64,000 bases of DNA from assembly GCF_022803015.1 (NCBI RefSeq), contig NZ_JAFKON010000012.1, positions 31,256 through 95,255 on the forward strand, written 5' to 3'. The position numbers were made by a program, and so were the translations under genes. The first letter of the stretch is position 1, and every line of letters starts with the position of its first letter. Below are positions 33,300 to 42,494 of the stretch, piece by piece. The stretch is from Arthrobacter humicola. GTDB lineage: Bacteria; Actinomycetota; Actinomycetes; Actinomycetales; Micrococcaceae. The notes under the pieces were generated by a model. The model did not search any database and was not told the DNA's origin. It was given only the letters and a program-made list of their open reading frames with translations.

Positions 33300-34883
33300 C
33301 TAGCAGACGGTGTTGTCCGCCGGGGCCTTTCCGTCCACCAGGTAGTCATCGACCGCGTTGCCGATGCAGCTGTTGGAACGGCCGTACGCCGTGTGGCCCT
33401 CACCCTTCCAGGTCAGCAGCGAGGCGTTCCCAAGCTGCTTGCGCAGGGAACTGGCCCATTGCACGGGCGTAGCCGGGTCGCCGGTGGTTCCAACTACGAC
33501 AATCGGGGCCGAGCCCTTGTAATCGACCGGGGCAGGGGTCCGGACGTTCTTGTACGGCCAGTCCTTGCAGTTGCTGCCGCCATAGGCGAAGTAGTAGCCC
33601 AGCGTGGGCGACAGCTGGCGCAGCTTCTGGTCCTCGGCCCGCATGGACGCGGTGTCGGACACCATCGGGTAGTCCAGGCAGTTGATGGCGTTGAAGGCGA
33701 AGGTGCTGTTTGACGTGTAGGTGCCGCTGGGATCGCGGTCGGCGCCGAAGTCGGCCAGCTGCAACATGCCCGTGCCGTCGCCGGCCAGGGCGGTGGCGAG
33801 CGCCCGGGTGAGGATCGGCCAGTTGTCATTGTTGTAGAGCGGGATGATGAGGCCGCTGACAAACGTGGAGCCCGAGACCTTCCGGCCGTCCTTCGCCGGC
33901 AGCGGGTTCGCCTCGGCCGCGCTGATGGCGTTGCGGATCTGCTGGACACCTTCCTCGGTGCTTCCCGCGAGGGGGCATCCGGACGTCTGCTGGCACTTGG
34001 CGACATAGGCGTGGAGGGCCTTTTCGAAGGCCACGGCCTGGTCGCGGGTCAGTTCCTCGTTGCTCAGCGATGGGTCAAGGGCGCCGTCGAGGACCAACCG
34101 GCCCACGTTGTCCGGAAACTGCGATGCGTAGGTGGCGCCGAGGAGCGTCCCGTAGGAGTAACCGAGGTAGTTCAGCTTGGAGTCGTTGGCCACCCCGCGC
34201 AGGATGTCGAGGTCCTTCGCGGCGCTGACGGTGTCGATATGGGCCAGCACCGGCCCGGTTTTCTCCACGCACTTGGCAGCGATGGCCTTGTTGTCGGCCA
34301 GGGCCTCGTCTAGTCCGGCGTCGGTGTCCAGGGCGTAGGTCTTGGCGCGGGACGCGTCGCGTTCCTTGTCCGTGAGGCACGTGACCGGGGCGGAGCGCTT
34401 CACGCCGCGGGGGTCGAAGCCCACGATGTCGTAGGCGGACCGGACTTTGTCCGAAATATTGGTGTTGGCCGCATCCCTGACGAAGTCGTACCCCGAGCCG
34501 CCCGGGCCGCCCGGATTGACCATCAGGGTGCCCTTCTTGTCGCCTGTCGTGGCGAGCTTGATGGCGGCAAGCTCGATGCGTTCGCCGTCGGGCTTGCTGT
34601 AGTCCAGCGGAACCTTGATTTTGGCGCACTGGAAGTTGCCTTCACACGGTTTCCAGTCGACCTGCTGGGAGTAGTAGCTGCGCAGCTCGGCCGGCGCGGC
34701 CGCCACGATTGACGGGTCCGCCTGCCCCGCCGCCCCCGATGCCGGCGCACTGGACCCGTTGCCGCCCCCGCCGCCGAAGAGGGTGCACGAGGCCAGCGTG
34801 AGGGCCAGGGCCACGGCGCCGACGGCCCGCATGCCGATCGCCAGGGATCTGGATCTTGCGGACTGGGGTCGAGCAGGCTTCAT
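33300..34883 (-). CDS. Secreted alpha/beta-hydrolase, tripeptidyl aminopeptidase (TAP)-like
   Basis: 527 residues, a lipoprotein: basic N-terminus, hydrophobic stretch and lipobox LTLASC near residue 33, then a Gly/Ser spacer. The S33/TAP-like fold shows VNPGGPGGSGYDF (oxyanion region), nucleophile GYSYGTLLGA, catalytic Asp in VVGTTGDPATP and His in WKGEGHTAYG. It resembles Streptomyces tripeptidyl aminopeptidases that trim secreted proteins. Same strand as tmk-holB and 60 bp downstream; perhaps partly co-transcribed. Confidence 0.9.
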   Translation of the reverse strand: MKPARPQSARSRSLAIGMRAVGAVALALTLASCTLFGGGGGNGSSAPASGAAGQADPSIVAAAPAELRSYYSQQVDWKPCEGNFQCAKIKVPLDYSKPDGERIELAAIKLATTGDKKGTLMVNPGGPGGSGYDFVRDAANTNISDKVRSAYDIVGFDPRGVKRSAPVTCLTDKERDASRAKTYALDTDAGLDEALADNKAIAAKCVEKTGPVLAHIDTVSAAKDLDILRGVANDSKLNYLGYSYGTLLGATYASQFPDNVGRLVLDGALDPSLSNEELTRDQAVAFEKALHAYVAKCQQTSGCPLAGSTEEGVQQIRNAISAAEANPLPAKDGRKVSGSTFVSGLIIPLYNNDNWPILTRALATALAGDGTGMLQLADFGADRDPSGTYTSNSTFAFNAINCLDYPMVSDTASMRAEDQKLRQLSPTLGYYFAYGGSNCKDWPYKNVRTPAPVDYKGSAPIVVVGTTGDPATPVQWASSLRKQLGNASLLTWKGEGHTAYGRSNSCIGNAVDDYLVDGKAPADNTVC

Positions 34884-34943
34884 GCGGTTCTCCTTGGAGG
34901 CTAGGAACGAAAGCGAAGATGATCGTTGGAGCGGCCGGAACCG

Positions 34944-36086
34944 TCAAATAAGGCTGGAAGCCATGGACTCGATCGTCAGCAGCGGGGCCACGTTGGTTGT
35001 GGTGATCCGCGTGCGGGCCTTGTTGATGGCGTCCATTCGGGCAAGGGTCACTTCGGCGGTGGAACGGGAGGCGAAGTCTTCGAGTTCGCTTCTGAGTTCA
35101 ACGTTGACGAGTTCCACTGCGTTCCCCATCTGGATGATCAGGACATCCCGGTAAAAGGACAACAGGTCCGTCAGGGTGCGGTCAAGGGAGTCGGTGACGG
35201 AACGCTTGGCGCGGCGCTTCTGGTCGTCCTCGAGCTGCTTGACCTGGCTCCGCATGGCTGGCGGCAGCGTGCCGCTTTCGGGTGCCCCGAGAGTGGCCAG
35301 AAGCGCCGTCTTCTCGGCGGCGTCGCGCTCGTCGTTGGAGCTGTTGGCTTCCTCGGTGGCGATCTTGACCAGTTTCTCGGCCATCATGACCGCCGCCGTG
35401 ACGCCGCGAAGGGACAGCGGAAACCGCACCGTCTCGAGCCGGCGCTCCCGGGCCTCCGGGTCCCGGGCCAGGCGGCGGGCGATCCCGACGTGGCTCTGCG
35501 CCGCGCGGGCGGCGCGCTCGGCGACCGCCGGGTCCACGCCGTCGCGCTTCACCAGCAGTGCAGCGACGGCGGCAGCCGGCGGAAGCCGCAGCGCCACCGG
35601 CCGGCAGCGGGAGCGGATGGTCACCAGGACATCGGCGGGGGAGGGGGCGCAGAGCATCCAGACGGTGCGGGGCGTGGGTTCCTCGATGGCCTTGAGCAGC
35701 ACGTTGGTGGTCCGCTCGGCCATCCGGTCCGCGTCCTCCACCACGATGATCCGCCACCGGCCCGACGAGGGCCGGTTCCCGGCGGTGGACACGAGCTCAC
35801 GCGCCTCGTCGATGGTGATGGTGACCTTCTCCGTGCGCACGAACGAGACGTCGGAATGGGTTTCGCCGAGGATGGTCAGGCACGCCGGGCATTCGCCGCA
35901 GCCGCGCAGGCTGACGTCCTCCTGGTCGCAGTTCAGGGCCGCGGCGAACGCCTTCGCGGCGTTGGAACGGCCGGAGCCGGGCGGTCCGGTGAAAAGCCAC
36001 GCGTGCGTGAGCCCTTCGTTCTGGGCCGCCTGGCGCAACTGGGCCACGACGGCGTCCTGGCCCTGGAGGTCGTCCCAGACCGTCAT
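34944..36086 (-). CDS. holB: DNA polymerase III subunit delta'
   Basis: 380 residues, the clamp-loader subunit. AAA+ features: GPPGSGRSNAAK (a Walker A-like loop in which the Lys is replaced by Arg, as usual for non-hydrolysing delta'), a zinc module C-x10-C-x2-C-x2-C (NCDQEDVSLRGCGECPAC), VVEDADRM (Walker B region) and IRSRC (SRC motif). The start overlaps the tmk stop by 4 nt, the classic tmk-holB pair. It works at the replisome to load the beta clamp. Confidence 0.93.
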   Translation of the reverse strand: MTVWDDLQGQDAVVAQLRQAAQNEGLTHAWLFTGPPGSGRSNAAKAFAAALNCDQEDVSLRGCGECPACLTILGETHSDVSFVRTEKVTITIDEARELVSTAGNRPSSGRWRIIVVEDADRMAERTTNVLLKAIEEPTPRTVWMLCAPSPADVLVTIRSRCRPVALRLPPAAAVAALLVKRDGVDPAVAERAARAAQSHVGIARRLARDPEARERRLETVRFPLSLRGVTAAVMMAEKLVKIATEEANSSNDERDAAEKTALLATLGAPESGTLPPAMRSQVKQLEDDQKRRAKRSVTDSLDRTLTDLLSFYRDVLIIQMGNAVELVNVELRSELEDFASRSTAEVTLARMDAINKARTRITTTNVAPLLTIESMASSLI

Positions 36087-36775
36087 GCTGTGCTGCTTTG
36101 GGTGACGGCCAGCAGGGATTCGACGCGCTCGAGGATCCGGGCAGCGAGTTCGGCGACCGGCAGCCGGGCGGGCAACACCAGATACGCCTCGGGCCGGGCC
36201 GAGGCGAGGTCCAGGAAGGCCGCCCGGATCTTGGCATGGAATTCGTCGGCCTCGGACTCGAGGCGGTCTTCGGCGGCCTCGCCGGCGGTGCGCCGCTGCC
36301 GGCCAACGGCGGGCTCGACGTCGAGGAGTACCGTCAGGTCCGGCTGCAGGTCCGATGTGGCCCAGGCATTGATGTCCCGGACCGCCTGCGTTCCGAGGCC
36401 TCGGCCGGCGCCCTGGTACGCGACCGAGGAATCGATGTACCGGTCGGTAAGGACGATTTCGCCGCGTTCCAGGGCGGGGCGGATGACCTGGCTCGCGTGC
36501 GCCGCCCGGGATGCCGCGAAAATCAGGGCCTCGGTATGGGCATCGATGTGGCCGTGGCCGTGATCCAGCACGAGGGACCGCAGCTTCTCGCCGATCGCCG
36601 TGCCGCCCGGTTCCCGGGTCCGCAGCACGGTAAAACCATCCGATTCCAGGGCTTTGGCGAGTTCAGCCGCCTGCGTGGACTTGCCGGCGCCGTCTCCGCC
36701 CTCGAAGGCAATAAACAGTCCGGGCAACAGGCCGGTCAACTTTCGGCCGGACGCTCCGGGGCTCTGGGTAGTCAC
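36083..36775 (-). CDS. tmk: Thymidylate kinase (dTMP kinase)
   Basis: 230 residues. The P-loop FEGGDGAGKST is near residue 24, the DRY-type motif is in LTDRYIDSSVAYQG, and the LID region is Arg-rich (GRQRRTAGEAAEDRLESE). It phosphorylates dTMP to dTDP for DNA synthesis. First gene of the tmk-holB unit. It is divergent from the PLP enzyme at 36874 across 98 bp, which must hold both promoters. Confidence 0.93.
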   Translation of the reverse strand: MTTQSPGASGRKLTGLLPGLFIAFEGGDGAGKSTQAAELAKALESDGFTVLRTREPGGTAIGEKLRSLVLDHGHGHIDAHTEALIFAASRAAHASQVIRPALERGEIVLTDRYIDSSVAYQGAGRGLGTQAVRDINAWATSDLQPDLTVLLDVEPAVGRQRRTAGEAAEDRLESEADEFHAKIRAAFLDLASARPEAYLVLPARLPVAELAARILERVESLLAVTQSSTA

Positions 36776-36873
36776 CGTTCAAGAGTACCGACAATCCCCG
36801 ACACTCCAGTCTGCGGATAGTCTGCGGCGTAACGGCTTGGGTACCCTGCCGGGCGCCCACGTACCCTGTCCTC

Positions 36874-38070
36874 ATGAGTCTTACTGAAGAACAGGCCGCC
36901 ACGCTTTCGCCGGATTCCCTGGTCGTCGCGGCAGGGCGCCCGCCGCGCACCCGCGACGAACCGGTCAACCCGCCGCTGGTGCTGTCCTCGACCTACTTCG
37001 GCACGGGACCGCTGGGCGACGGCGACCGCGGCTACGGCCGGTATTCCAACCCCACGTGGGACCCCTTTGAAGAGGCGCTGGGCCAGTTGGAGGGCTCGGA
37101 ACTGCCGGGCCTGCTCTACGCCTCGGGACTCGCCGCCGTGAGTTCGGCCCTGTCCCTGGTGCCCGCCCAGGGCGTGCTCGTCATGCCGTCGCACAGCTAT
37201 GCGGGGTCGGTCACCATGGCCACCGAACTGGCGGCCAAAGGGTTCCTCGAGCTGCGGACGGTGGATATCGCGGACACCGACGCTGTACTTGCGGCGCTTG
37301 CCCCGGCCGGCGGGCGCGCCGCCAGCATGCTCTGGCTGGAGAGCCCCACGAACCCCATGCTCGGGGTCGCGGACATGCGGGCCCTGACCGCCGCCGCGCA
37401 CGAGGCCGGCGCCATCGTCGTCACGGACAACACCTTTTCCACGCCCTTGGTGCAGCAGCCCCTGAGCCTGGGCTCCGACGTCGTGCTGCATTCGGTGACC
37501 AAGTACCTCTCCGGCCACTCCGACGTCGTACTCGGTGCCCTGGTGACGTCCGACGCCGGTCTCCGCGCCGCCCTGCTGCACCACCGCACCATCCACGGCG
37601 GAATCGCCGGACCATTCGAGGCATGGCTGGCGCTGCGCGGGCTCCGCACCCTGGCGCTGCGGATCGAGCGTTCGCAGGCGTCGGCCCAAATCCTGGCCGA
37701 GCGGCTCGACGGTCATCCGAAGGTGGCCGGCGTCCGCTTCCCCGGGCTGGCCTCGGACCCCGGCCACGCGCGGGCCAAGGAGCAGATGAAGGGTTTCGGT
37801 TCCGTCCTGTGCATCGAGGTGGCACCGGTGGGTGGGCAGGGCAGGGGCCTCAGCGGCGCGGACGCCGCGGACCGCATGATCCGCGCCCTGCAGCTTTGGC
37901 TCCCCGCGACCTCGCTGGGTGGGGTGGAATCCCTGATCGAACGCCGGCGCCGGCACGCCGCCGAGCCGGAGAGCGTGCCGGACAACCTGGTCCGGATGAG
38001 CGTGGGCATTGAGAACGTGGAAGACCTTTGGGCCGATTTGGAGCAGGCATTGGGCACTCTGGACGGCTAG
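36874..38070 (+). CDS. PLP-dependent Cys/Met metabolism enzyme (cystathionine gamma-synthase/lyase type)
   Basis: 398 residues of the trans-sulfuration family. Start ATG 36874. The family signature RYSNPTWDPFEEALGQLEG is near residue 56; the PLP lysine lies in SVTKYLSGHSDVVLGAL; LWLESPTNPML and VVTDNTFSTP bind the cofactor. The C-terminal domain has TSLGGVESLIERRRRH, giving substrate discrimination between synthase and lyase that cannot be resolved by eye. The DUF2516 gene starts 9 bp later and is probably co-transcribed. Confidence 0.88.
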   Translation: MSLTEEQAATLSPDSLVVAAGRPPRTRDEPVNPPLVLSSTYFGTGPLGDGDRGYGRYSNPTWDPFEEALGQLEGSELPGLLYASGLAAVSSALSLVPAQGVLVMPSHSYAGSVTMATELAAKGFLELRTVDIADTDAVLAALAPAGGRAASMLWLESPTNPMLGVADMRALTAAAHEAGAIVVTDNTFSTPLVQQPLSLGSDVVLHSVTKYLSGHSDVVLGALVTSDAGLRAALLHHRTIHGGIAGPFEAWLALRGLRTLALRIERSQASAQILAERLDGHPKVAGVRFPGLASDPGHARAKEQMKGFGSVLCIEVAPVGGQGRGLSGADAADRMIRALQLWLPATSLGGVESLIERRRRHAAEPESVPDNLVRMSVGIENVEDLWADLEQALGTLDG

Positions 38071-38079
38071 GCTGGGGGA

Positions 38080-38439
38080 GTGGACGGACGCATACTCATT
38101 TACTTTGTCGAATCCGGGGTTTACCTGGTCCTGGCTGTCGTGGCCTTTGTCCTTGAGGCATGGGCGTTTTTCGATTGCCTCCGGCACAAGGCCAACGCGT
38201 TCGAGGCCGTATCGAAGCGGACCAAGACCTTCTGGCTGGCCCTGACCGGCGGCGCGTTCGCCGTGGGACTGTTTTCCCTGCTCTCGCAGCTGGGCAGCGG
38301 TGGCGGCGCCAGTTCGCTCGGGATTTTCGGCCTTGCAGCGGTGACGGCCGCGTCCGTGTACCTCGCCGACGTCCGCCCCGCCGTCAAGGACGCCGGCCGC
38401 GGCCGCGGCAGCAACATGGGCCCCTACGGCCCCTGGTGA
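38080..38439 (+). CDS. DUF2516 family membrane protein
   Basis: 119 residues from GTG 38080, nine bases past the previous stop, with GGGGGA immediately before it. There are three hydrophobic helices (about 5-28, 48-67 and 75-92). The actinobacterial signature FFDCLRHKANAFEAVSKRTKTFWL lies after helix 1. The C-terminus is a basic, Gly-rich tail. The function is unknown. Confidence 0.78.
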   Translation: MDGRILIYFVESGVYLVLAVVAFVLEAWAFFDCLRHKANAFEAVSKRTKTFWLALTGGAFAVGLFSLLSQLGSGGGASSLGIFGLAAVTAASVYLADVRPAVKDAGRGRGSNMGPYGPW

Positions 38440-38452
38440 CCACCGGCGGCAC

Positions 38453-39301
38453 CTAAGCTCCCGGGGCCACGGCTTCCCAGCCGACCGTCACTTCGCCCAG
38501 CCGCCAGCGGGACGGGCCGTCCTGGATCGGCCAGCCGGCGTCGAGCAGTGCGCGGCACATCGCCCCGAAGCGCTGCCGGTTTCCGAAGGCCGCCAGCGGC
38601 GCCGCTTCCAGCCAGGCCTGGTCCATCGCCTGTAGGTAGGCGTGGATCTTCTCGCCGGGCACGTTGCGGTGGATCAGGGCCTTCGGCAGCCTTTCGGCAA
38701 CGTCGGAGGGCAGCACGAAGGCACCGAACCGCATGGACAGGCTCAGGCTCAGCGGCCGCTCGACGTCCAGCGCCACCCAGGCGGCGCGCCGCCCAATTTC
38801 ATCGCACGTGCCGTCGATGAACAGCCCGCCCGGGGCCAGCCGGTCCTGCACCAGCCGCCAGATGCCCGCCACGTCGGCTTCCTCGTACTGCCGCAGCACG
38901 TTGAAGGCGCGGACCAGCACGGGCTCTCCGGTCATGGGCAGTTCGAAGCCGCCCAGCTGGAACCTTAGGCCGGGCCGTTCAAGGGCTTGGGCCTGCCGGA
39001 CGCGCTCCGGTTCGATTTCGATCCCCACCATTTGTACGTCCCCGCGGACCGCGGCGAGGCGTTCGAAGAGTTCGACGGCGGTGGCCGGTGAGGCGCCGTA
39101 CCCGAGGTCGACGGCGAGAGGATGGGCCGCGGTCCGCAGCCGCCATGCCTGGGGCCCGGTCAGCCAGCGGTCCACGCGGCGCATCCGGTTGGGGTTCGTG
39201 ATTCCGCGGGTCACGTTACCCACGGGCCTGCCGCCGCGCGCGCTGCCCCTCGTTCCGCCCTTGTTCCGGGGGGCCAGCACCCGTTCAGCCTTCTGCACCA
39301 C
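38453..39301 (-). CDS. Class I SAM-dependent methyltransferase
   Basis: 282 residues from GTG 39301. The SAM-binding motif I is AVDLGYGASPATAVELFERL at about 65-84, with an acidic motif II in VGIEIEPERV and LRQYEEADVAGIWRLV following. The basic N-terminal 30 residues are Arg/Gly-rich. The sub-family is annotated only as methyltransferase and the substrate is unknown. It is convergent with the DUF2516 gene; the hairpin repeat begins 18 bp upstream of its start. Confidence 0.85.
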   Translation of the reverse strand: MVQKAERVLAPRNKGGTRGSARGGRPVGNVTRGITNPNRMRRVDRWLTGPQAWRLRTAAHPLAVDLGYGASPATAVELFERLAAVRGDVQMVGIEIEPERVRQAQALERPGLRFQLGGFELPMTGEPVLVRAFNVLRQYEEADVAGIWRLVQDRLAPGGLFIDGTCDEIGRRAAWVALDVERPLSLSLSMRFGAFVLPSDVAERLPKALIHRNVPGEKIHAYLQAMDQAWLEAAPLAAFGNRQRFGAMCRALLDAGWPIQDGPSRWRLGEVTVGWEAVAPGA

Positions 39302-39318
39302 CGCCCAAGCCTATCCTC

Positions 39319-39380
39319 CAACGCGGGGTCACCTCATTTCCGTGGTGGCCGCTGGACGGGCCGGGAGCGACCCCGCGTTG
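39319..39380. repeat. Intergenic hairpin repeat, CAACGCGGGGTC family, copy 2
   Basis: CAACGCGGGGTC (39319-39330) and GACCCCGCGTTG (39369-39380) are perfect 12-bp arms around a 38-bp loop. The arms are identical to those at 2135-2202 although the loops differ. The element is between the divergent methyltransferase and gpmA. Confidence 0.75.
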
Positions 39381-39479
39381 CCCTGAAGCGGGCGGTGAAG
39401 CAGGAGGTGAGGCACGCTCTGAAGCGCGCGCGGTGTAACGCTCGGCACCGCCGCCAACCGCTCGGCTAGGATGAAAACC

Positions 39480-40226
39480 ATGACTTACAAGCTGATTCTG
39501 CTGCGCCACGGCCACAGCGACTGGAATGCCAAGAACCTGTTCACCGGCTGGGTGGACGTTGACCTTAATGACCAGGGCCGTGCCGAGGCGGTGCGCGGCG
39601 GCGAGCTGCTCGTGGAGAACAACATCCTCCCCGACATCCTCTACACCTCGCGGTTGAAGCGGGCCATCAACACGGCCAACATGGCCCTGGAAAAAGCCGA
39701 CCGCGGCTGGATCGACGTCAAGCGCGACTGGCGGCTCAACGAGCGCCACTACGGCGCGCTGCAGGGCAAGGACAAGGCCCAGACCCTCGCCGAATTCGGC
39801 GAGGAGCAGTTCATGCTGTGGCGCCGGTCCTACGACACCCCGCCGCCGCCCCTGGCTGACGATTCCGAGTTCTCCCAGGTGGGGGACCCGCGCTACGCGG
39901 ACCTCGGCGACGCCATCCCGCGCACCGAATGCCTCAAGGATGTCCTGATCCGGCTCATGCCGTACTGGGAATCAGACATCAAGGAAGACCTCAGGGCCGG
40001 TAAGACCGTCCTGGTCACCGCCCACGGAAACTCGCTCCGCGCCCTCGTCAAGCACCTTGACGGGATCAGCGACGAGGACATCGCCAGCCTGAACATCCCC
40101 ACCGGCATCCCGCTGGTCTACGAACTGGATGAGGACTTCAAGCCGCTGAACCCGGGCGGCACCTACCTCGATCCCGAGGCCGCCGCCGAGGCCATCAAGG
40201 CCGTCGCCAACCAGGGCAAGAAGTAA
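39480..40226 (+). CDS. gpmA: 2,3-bisphosphoglycerate-dependent phosphoglycerate mutase
   Basis: 248 residues. AGGATG eight bases upstream places the start at 39480 rather than the ATG at 39471. Signatures: LILLRHGHSDWNAKNLFTGW (phospho-His), RLNERHYGALQG, RRSYDTPPPP and VTAHGNSLRALVKHL (second His). It interconverts 3- and 2-phosphoglycerate in glycolysis. The position beside phoU-senX3-regX3 is the same as gpm1 in Mycobacterium tuberculosis. Confidence 0.95.
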   Translation: MTYKLILLRHGHSDWNAKNLFTGWVDVDLNDQGRAEAVRGGELLVENNILPDILYTSRLKRAINTANMALEKADRGWIDVKRDWRLNERHYGALQGKDKAQTLAEFGEEQFMLWRRSYDTPPPPLADDSEFSQVGDPRYADLGDAIPRTECLKDVLIRLMPYWESDIKEDLRAGKTVLVTAHGNSLRALVKHLDGISDEDIASLNIPTGIPLVYELDEDFKPLNPGGTYLDPEAAAEAIKAVANQGKK

Positions 40227-40270
40227 CCGGCCCCCGCCCGGCCAGGCACTAAGCAAGGCACAGAGCACAA

Positions 40271-40313
40271 ACGACGGCGTCCGGCCACCCCCAAGGTGAC
40301 CGGACGCCGTCGT
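40271..40313. terminator. Bidirectional hairpin between gpmA and phoU
   Basis: A perfect 14-bp stem ACGACGGCGTCCGG (40271-40284)/CCGGACGCCGTCGT (40300-40313) separates the convergent genes. No T run follows. Confidence 0.65.
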
Positions 40314-40391
40314 TCGTTCAGCGCGGTGCTATCAGCGCCGTTGTACCGGCGCCGTTGTAACTGCGGTTGAGTCAGCCGCAGTCGGCCGGAG

Positions 40392-41054
40392 TCAGTTGTG
40401 CTCGATCGTGCTCGGCTGCCACGCGCCCGTCACCAGGTACGTGACCTTCTGGGCCACGGAGACGCCGTGATCCGCGAAGCGCTCGAAGTAGCGGCTGGCC
40501 AGGGCAACGTCCACCGTGGTGGCCGGCGACTCCTGCCAGTCGCTGCGGGCGATCGCCTGGAAAACGCTCAGGTGAAGGTCGTTGACGGCGCCATTGGCCT
40601 TCATGATCTCCCGGGCCACGCCGAGGTCGCGGGTTGCCAGCAGCTCCGTGAGCTTCTGGGCGATCAGCAGGTCCTGTTCCGCGAAAGCCTTGAAGGTCTC
40701 CCGCAGCTGGTCCGGGACCACTGACGCCGGATAGCGCAGACGCGCCAGCTGGGCCAGGTGCCGGGCGAGGTCGCCCATGCGTTCGAGCGAGGCGCTCATC
40801 CGGAGCGAACCAACCAGCATGCGCAGATCGCTCGCCACCGGGCCCTGGAGGGCGAGGATGTCGATGGCCCGCTCGTCGAGGCTGTTCTGCAGGAAGTCGA
40901 TGCGGGCATCGGCGGCAATCACGTCCTCGGCGAGGTCGATATCGGCGCCCTGGAAAGCTGTCGTGGCCTTATCGATGGCCTCTGTGACCAGCGCTGAGAT
41001 CTCGACGAGCTGTTCCCTTACCTGGGCGAGCTCCTCCTGAAAAACCTTACGCAC
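40392..41054 (-). CDS. phoU: Phosphate transport system regulatory protein PhoU
   Basis: 220 residues, all-helical. Starts GTG 41054 with AAAGGA seven bases upstream. It contains two PhoU repeats with the conserved metal-binding acidic patches VIAADARIDFLQNSLDERAIDILAL and SLERMGDLARHLAQLA, echoed by YFERFADHGVSVAQKVTYLV. It negatively controls the PhoR/SenX3-type kinase according to phosphate transport. It diverges from senX3 with a shared region holding PHO-box-like repeats. Confidence 0.93.
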   Translation of the reverse strand: MRKVFQEELAQVREQLVEISALVTEAIDKATTAFQGADIDLAEDVIAADARIDFLQNSLDERAIDILALQGPVASDLRMLVGSLRMSASLERMGDLARHLAQLARLRYPASVVPDQLRETFKAFAEQDLLIAQKLTELLATRDLGVAREIMKANGAVNDLHLSVFQAIARSDWQESPATTVDVALASRYFERFADHGVSVAQKVTYLVTGAWQPSTIEHN

Positions 41055-41152
41055 GTGTGCGTCCTTTCCTCGGAAATATTGCCTGCAATCGAAGTGGCGG
41101 GCCTATTTCGGTTCACCTACCGGCGCTCCAACTGTCAACTCTTTCAGGGTCC

Positions 41153-41193
41153 GGTGAACTGTTACGCCCCAATAGGTGAACGTTAGCTGAACC
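41153..41193. promoter_or_regulatory. PHO-box-like 11-bp direct repeats between phoU and senX3
   Basis: On the plus strand GGTGAACTGTT (41153), GGTGAACGTTA (41175) and GCTGAACCGCT (41186) fall on an 11-bp register (the slot at 41164 is degenerate). The reverse complements are GTTCACC and GTTCAGC, the core of actinobacterial PhoP/RegX3 boxes. An isolated GTTCACC is at 41111. This strongly suggests autoregulation by RegX3. Confidence 0.6.
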
Positions 41194-41252
41194 GCTGCCC
41201 GAATCGCAGGAGATTTCGGTTTCGGTCACGTGGCAGAGCATAAGCTGGAGCC

Positions 41253-42494
41253 GTGGATCCAATGCTCATCGGCGTGATCGCCGGCCTGATCGGCCTCTCG
41301 TTTGGCATGTTCGGCGTACTCGCGTTCCGGGTCAGTGAGCAGCAGCGGCATATTGTCGATGTCGACGTCGATGACCCCTCGCTGCCCGAGGGGGCCGCGG
41401 AAGTGCTCGCCGTCCTCGGCCGCGCGTTCGTGGTGGTGGATGCGATCGACGGCGTGGTCCGCGCCAGCCCCGCCGCCTACGCCTACGGCCTGGTCCGCGG
41501 GCACACGGTGGTCCACCAGCAGCTGCTGGAACTGACGGCCAAGGTGCGGCGGGACGGCGTCATCCTCGAACAGCAGCTGGAACTGCCGCGCGGCCCGCTC
41601 GGCCAGGGCACGATCGTTGTCCAGGTCCGGGCCGCCGTCATCACGGAGGAATATGTCCTCCTGCTGGCCGATGACCGGACTGAATTCACCCGCACCGAGG
41701 AAGTCCGCAACGACTTCGTCGCGAACGTCTCCCACGAACTGAAGACACCGGTCGGGGCGATCTCCCTCCTGGCCGAGGCACTCGAGTCGTCCGCTGACGA
41801 CCCCGAGGCGGTGAAGCGGTTCGCCAAGCGCATGCACAAGGAATCGACACGGCTTGCGGCGCTTGTCCAGGACATCATTGAACTCTCCCGGCTCCAGGGC
41901 GCCAACGTCGCGCAGCAGGGCCGCCCGGTGGACATCAACCTTGTGGTCAGCGAGGCCGTGGACCGCTCCGTGCTGCCGGCCGAGAGTAAGAACATCCAGC
42001 TGGTGGTCGGCGGGCACGCCGATGCCCTGGTCTACGGCGACCAGGACCTTCTCGTAACCGCCCTGCGCAACCTGATCGATAACGCCATCCGCTACTCGCC
42101 GGAGAACACCAAGGTGGGCGTGGGCATCCGGGCCAAGGACGGTCTCGTGGCGGTCTCGGTGACGGACCAGGGCGATGGGCTCAGCGCCGAGGACCAGGAG
42201 CGCGTCTTTGAGCGCTTCTACCGTGTGGATGCTGCCCGCTCGCGGCAGACCGGCGGCACCGGTCTTGGCCTGAGCATCGTCAAGCACGTCATTTCCAACC
42301 ACGGCGGCGAGGTGACCCTGTGGTCCCGGCTCGGCCAGGGTTCCACGTTCACCATTCGACTTCCCGAGATAGAAGGGCAGGACGACGGGGACGTCCCCGA
42401 GGCGGGCAAGCCCGCTGCCCAAACTTCCAGTCGGGACCCCAGACCGCAACGACGTGACGCCGCAGGCGTCCATGAGCAAGGAGCTACCGCTTGA
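41253..42494 (+). CDS. senX3: Phosphate-responsive sensor histidine kinase (SenX3-like)
   Basis: 413 residues from GTG 41253. One N-terminal membrane helix (VIAGLIGLSFGMFGVLAF), then a degenerate PAS region (about 45-140), the H-box FVANVSHELKTPVGAI with the phosphorylated His near residue 163, N-box LRNLIDNAIRYSP, G1 DQGDGLSAED and G2 GGTGLGLSIVKH. The C-terminal 40 residues are a polar tail. The stop overlaps regX3 by 4 nt. With only one membrane helix it senses via PhoU/Pst rather than a periplasmic domain. Confidence 0.93.
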   Translation: MDPMLIGVIAGLIGLSFGMFGVLAFRVSEQQRHIVDVDVDDPSLPEGAAEVLAVLGRAFVVVDAIDGVVRASPAAYAYGLVRGHTVVHQQLLELTAKVRRDGVILEQQLELPRGPLGQGTIVVQVRAAVITEEYVLLLADDRTEFTRTEEVRNDFVANVSHELKTPVGAISLLAEALESSADDPEAVKRFAKRMHKESTRLAALVQDIIELSRLQGANVAQQGRPVDINLVVSEAVDRSVLPAESKNIQLVVGGHADALVYGDQDLLVTALRNLIDNAIRYSPENTKVGVGIRAKDGLVAVSVTDQGDGLSAEDQERVFERFYRVDAARSRQTGGTGLGLSIVKHVISNHGGEVTLWSRLGQGSTFTIRLPEIEGQDDGDVPEAGKPAAQTSSRDPRPQRRDAAGVHEQGATA

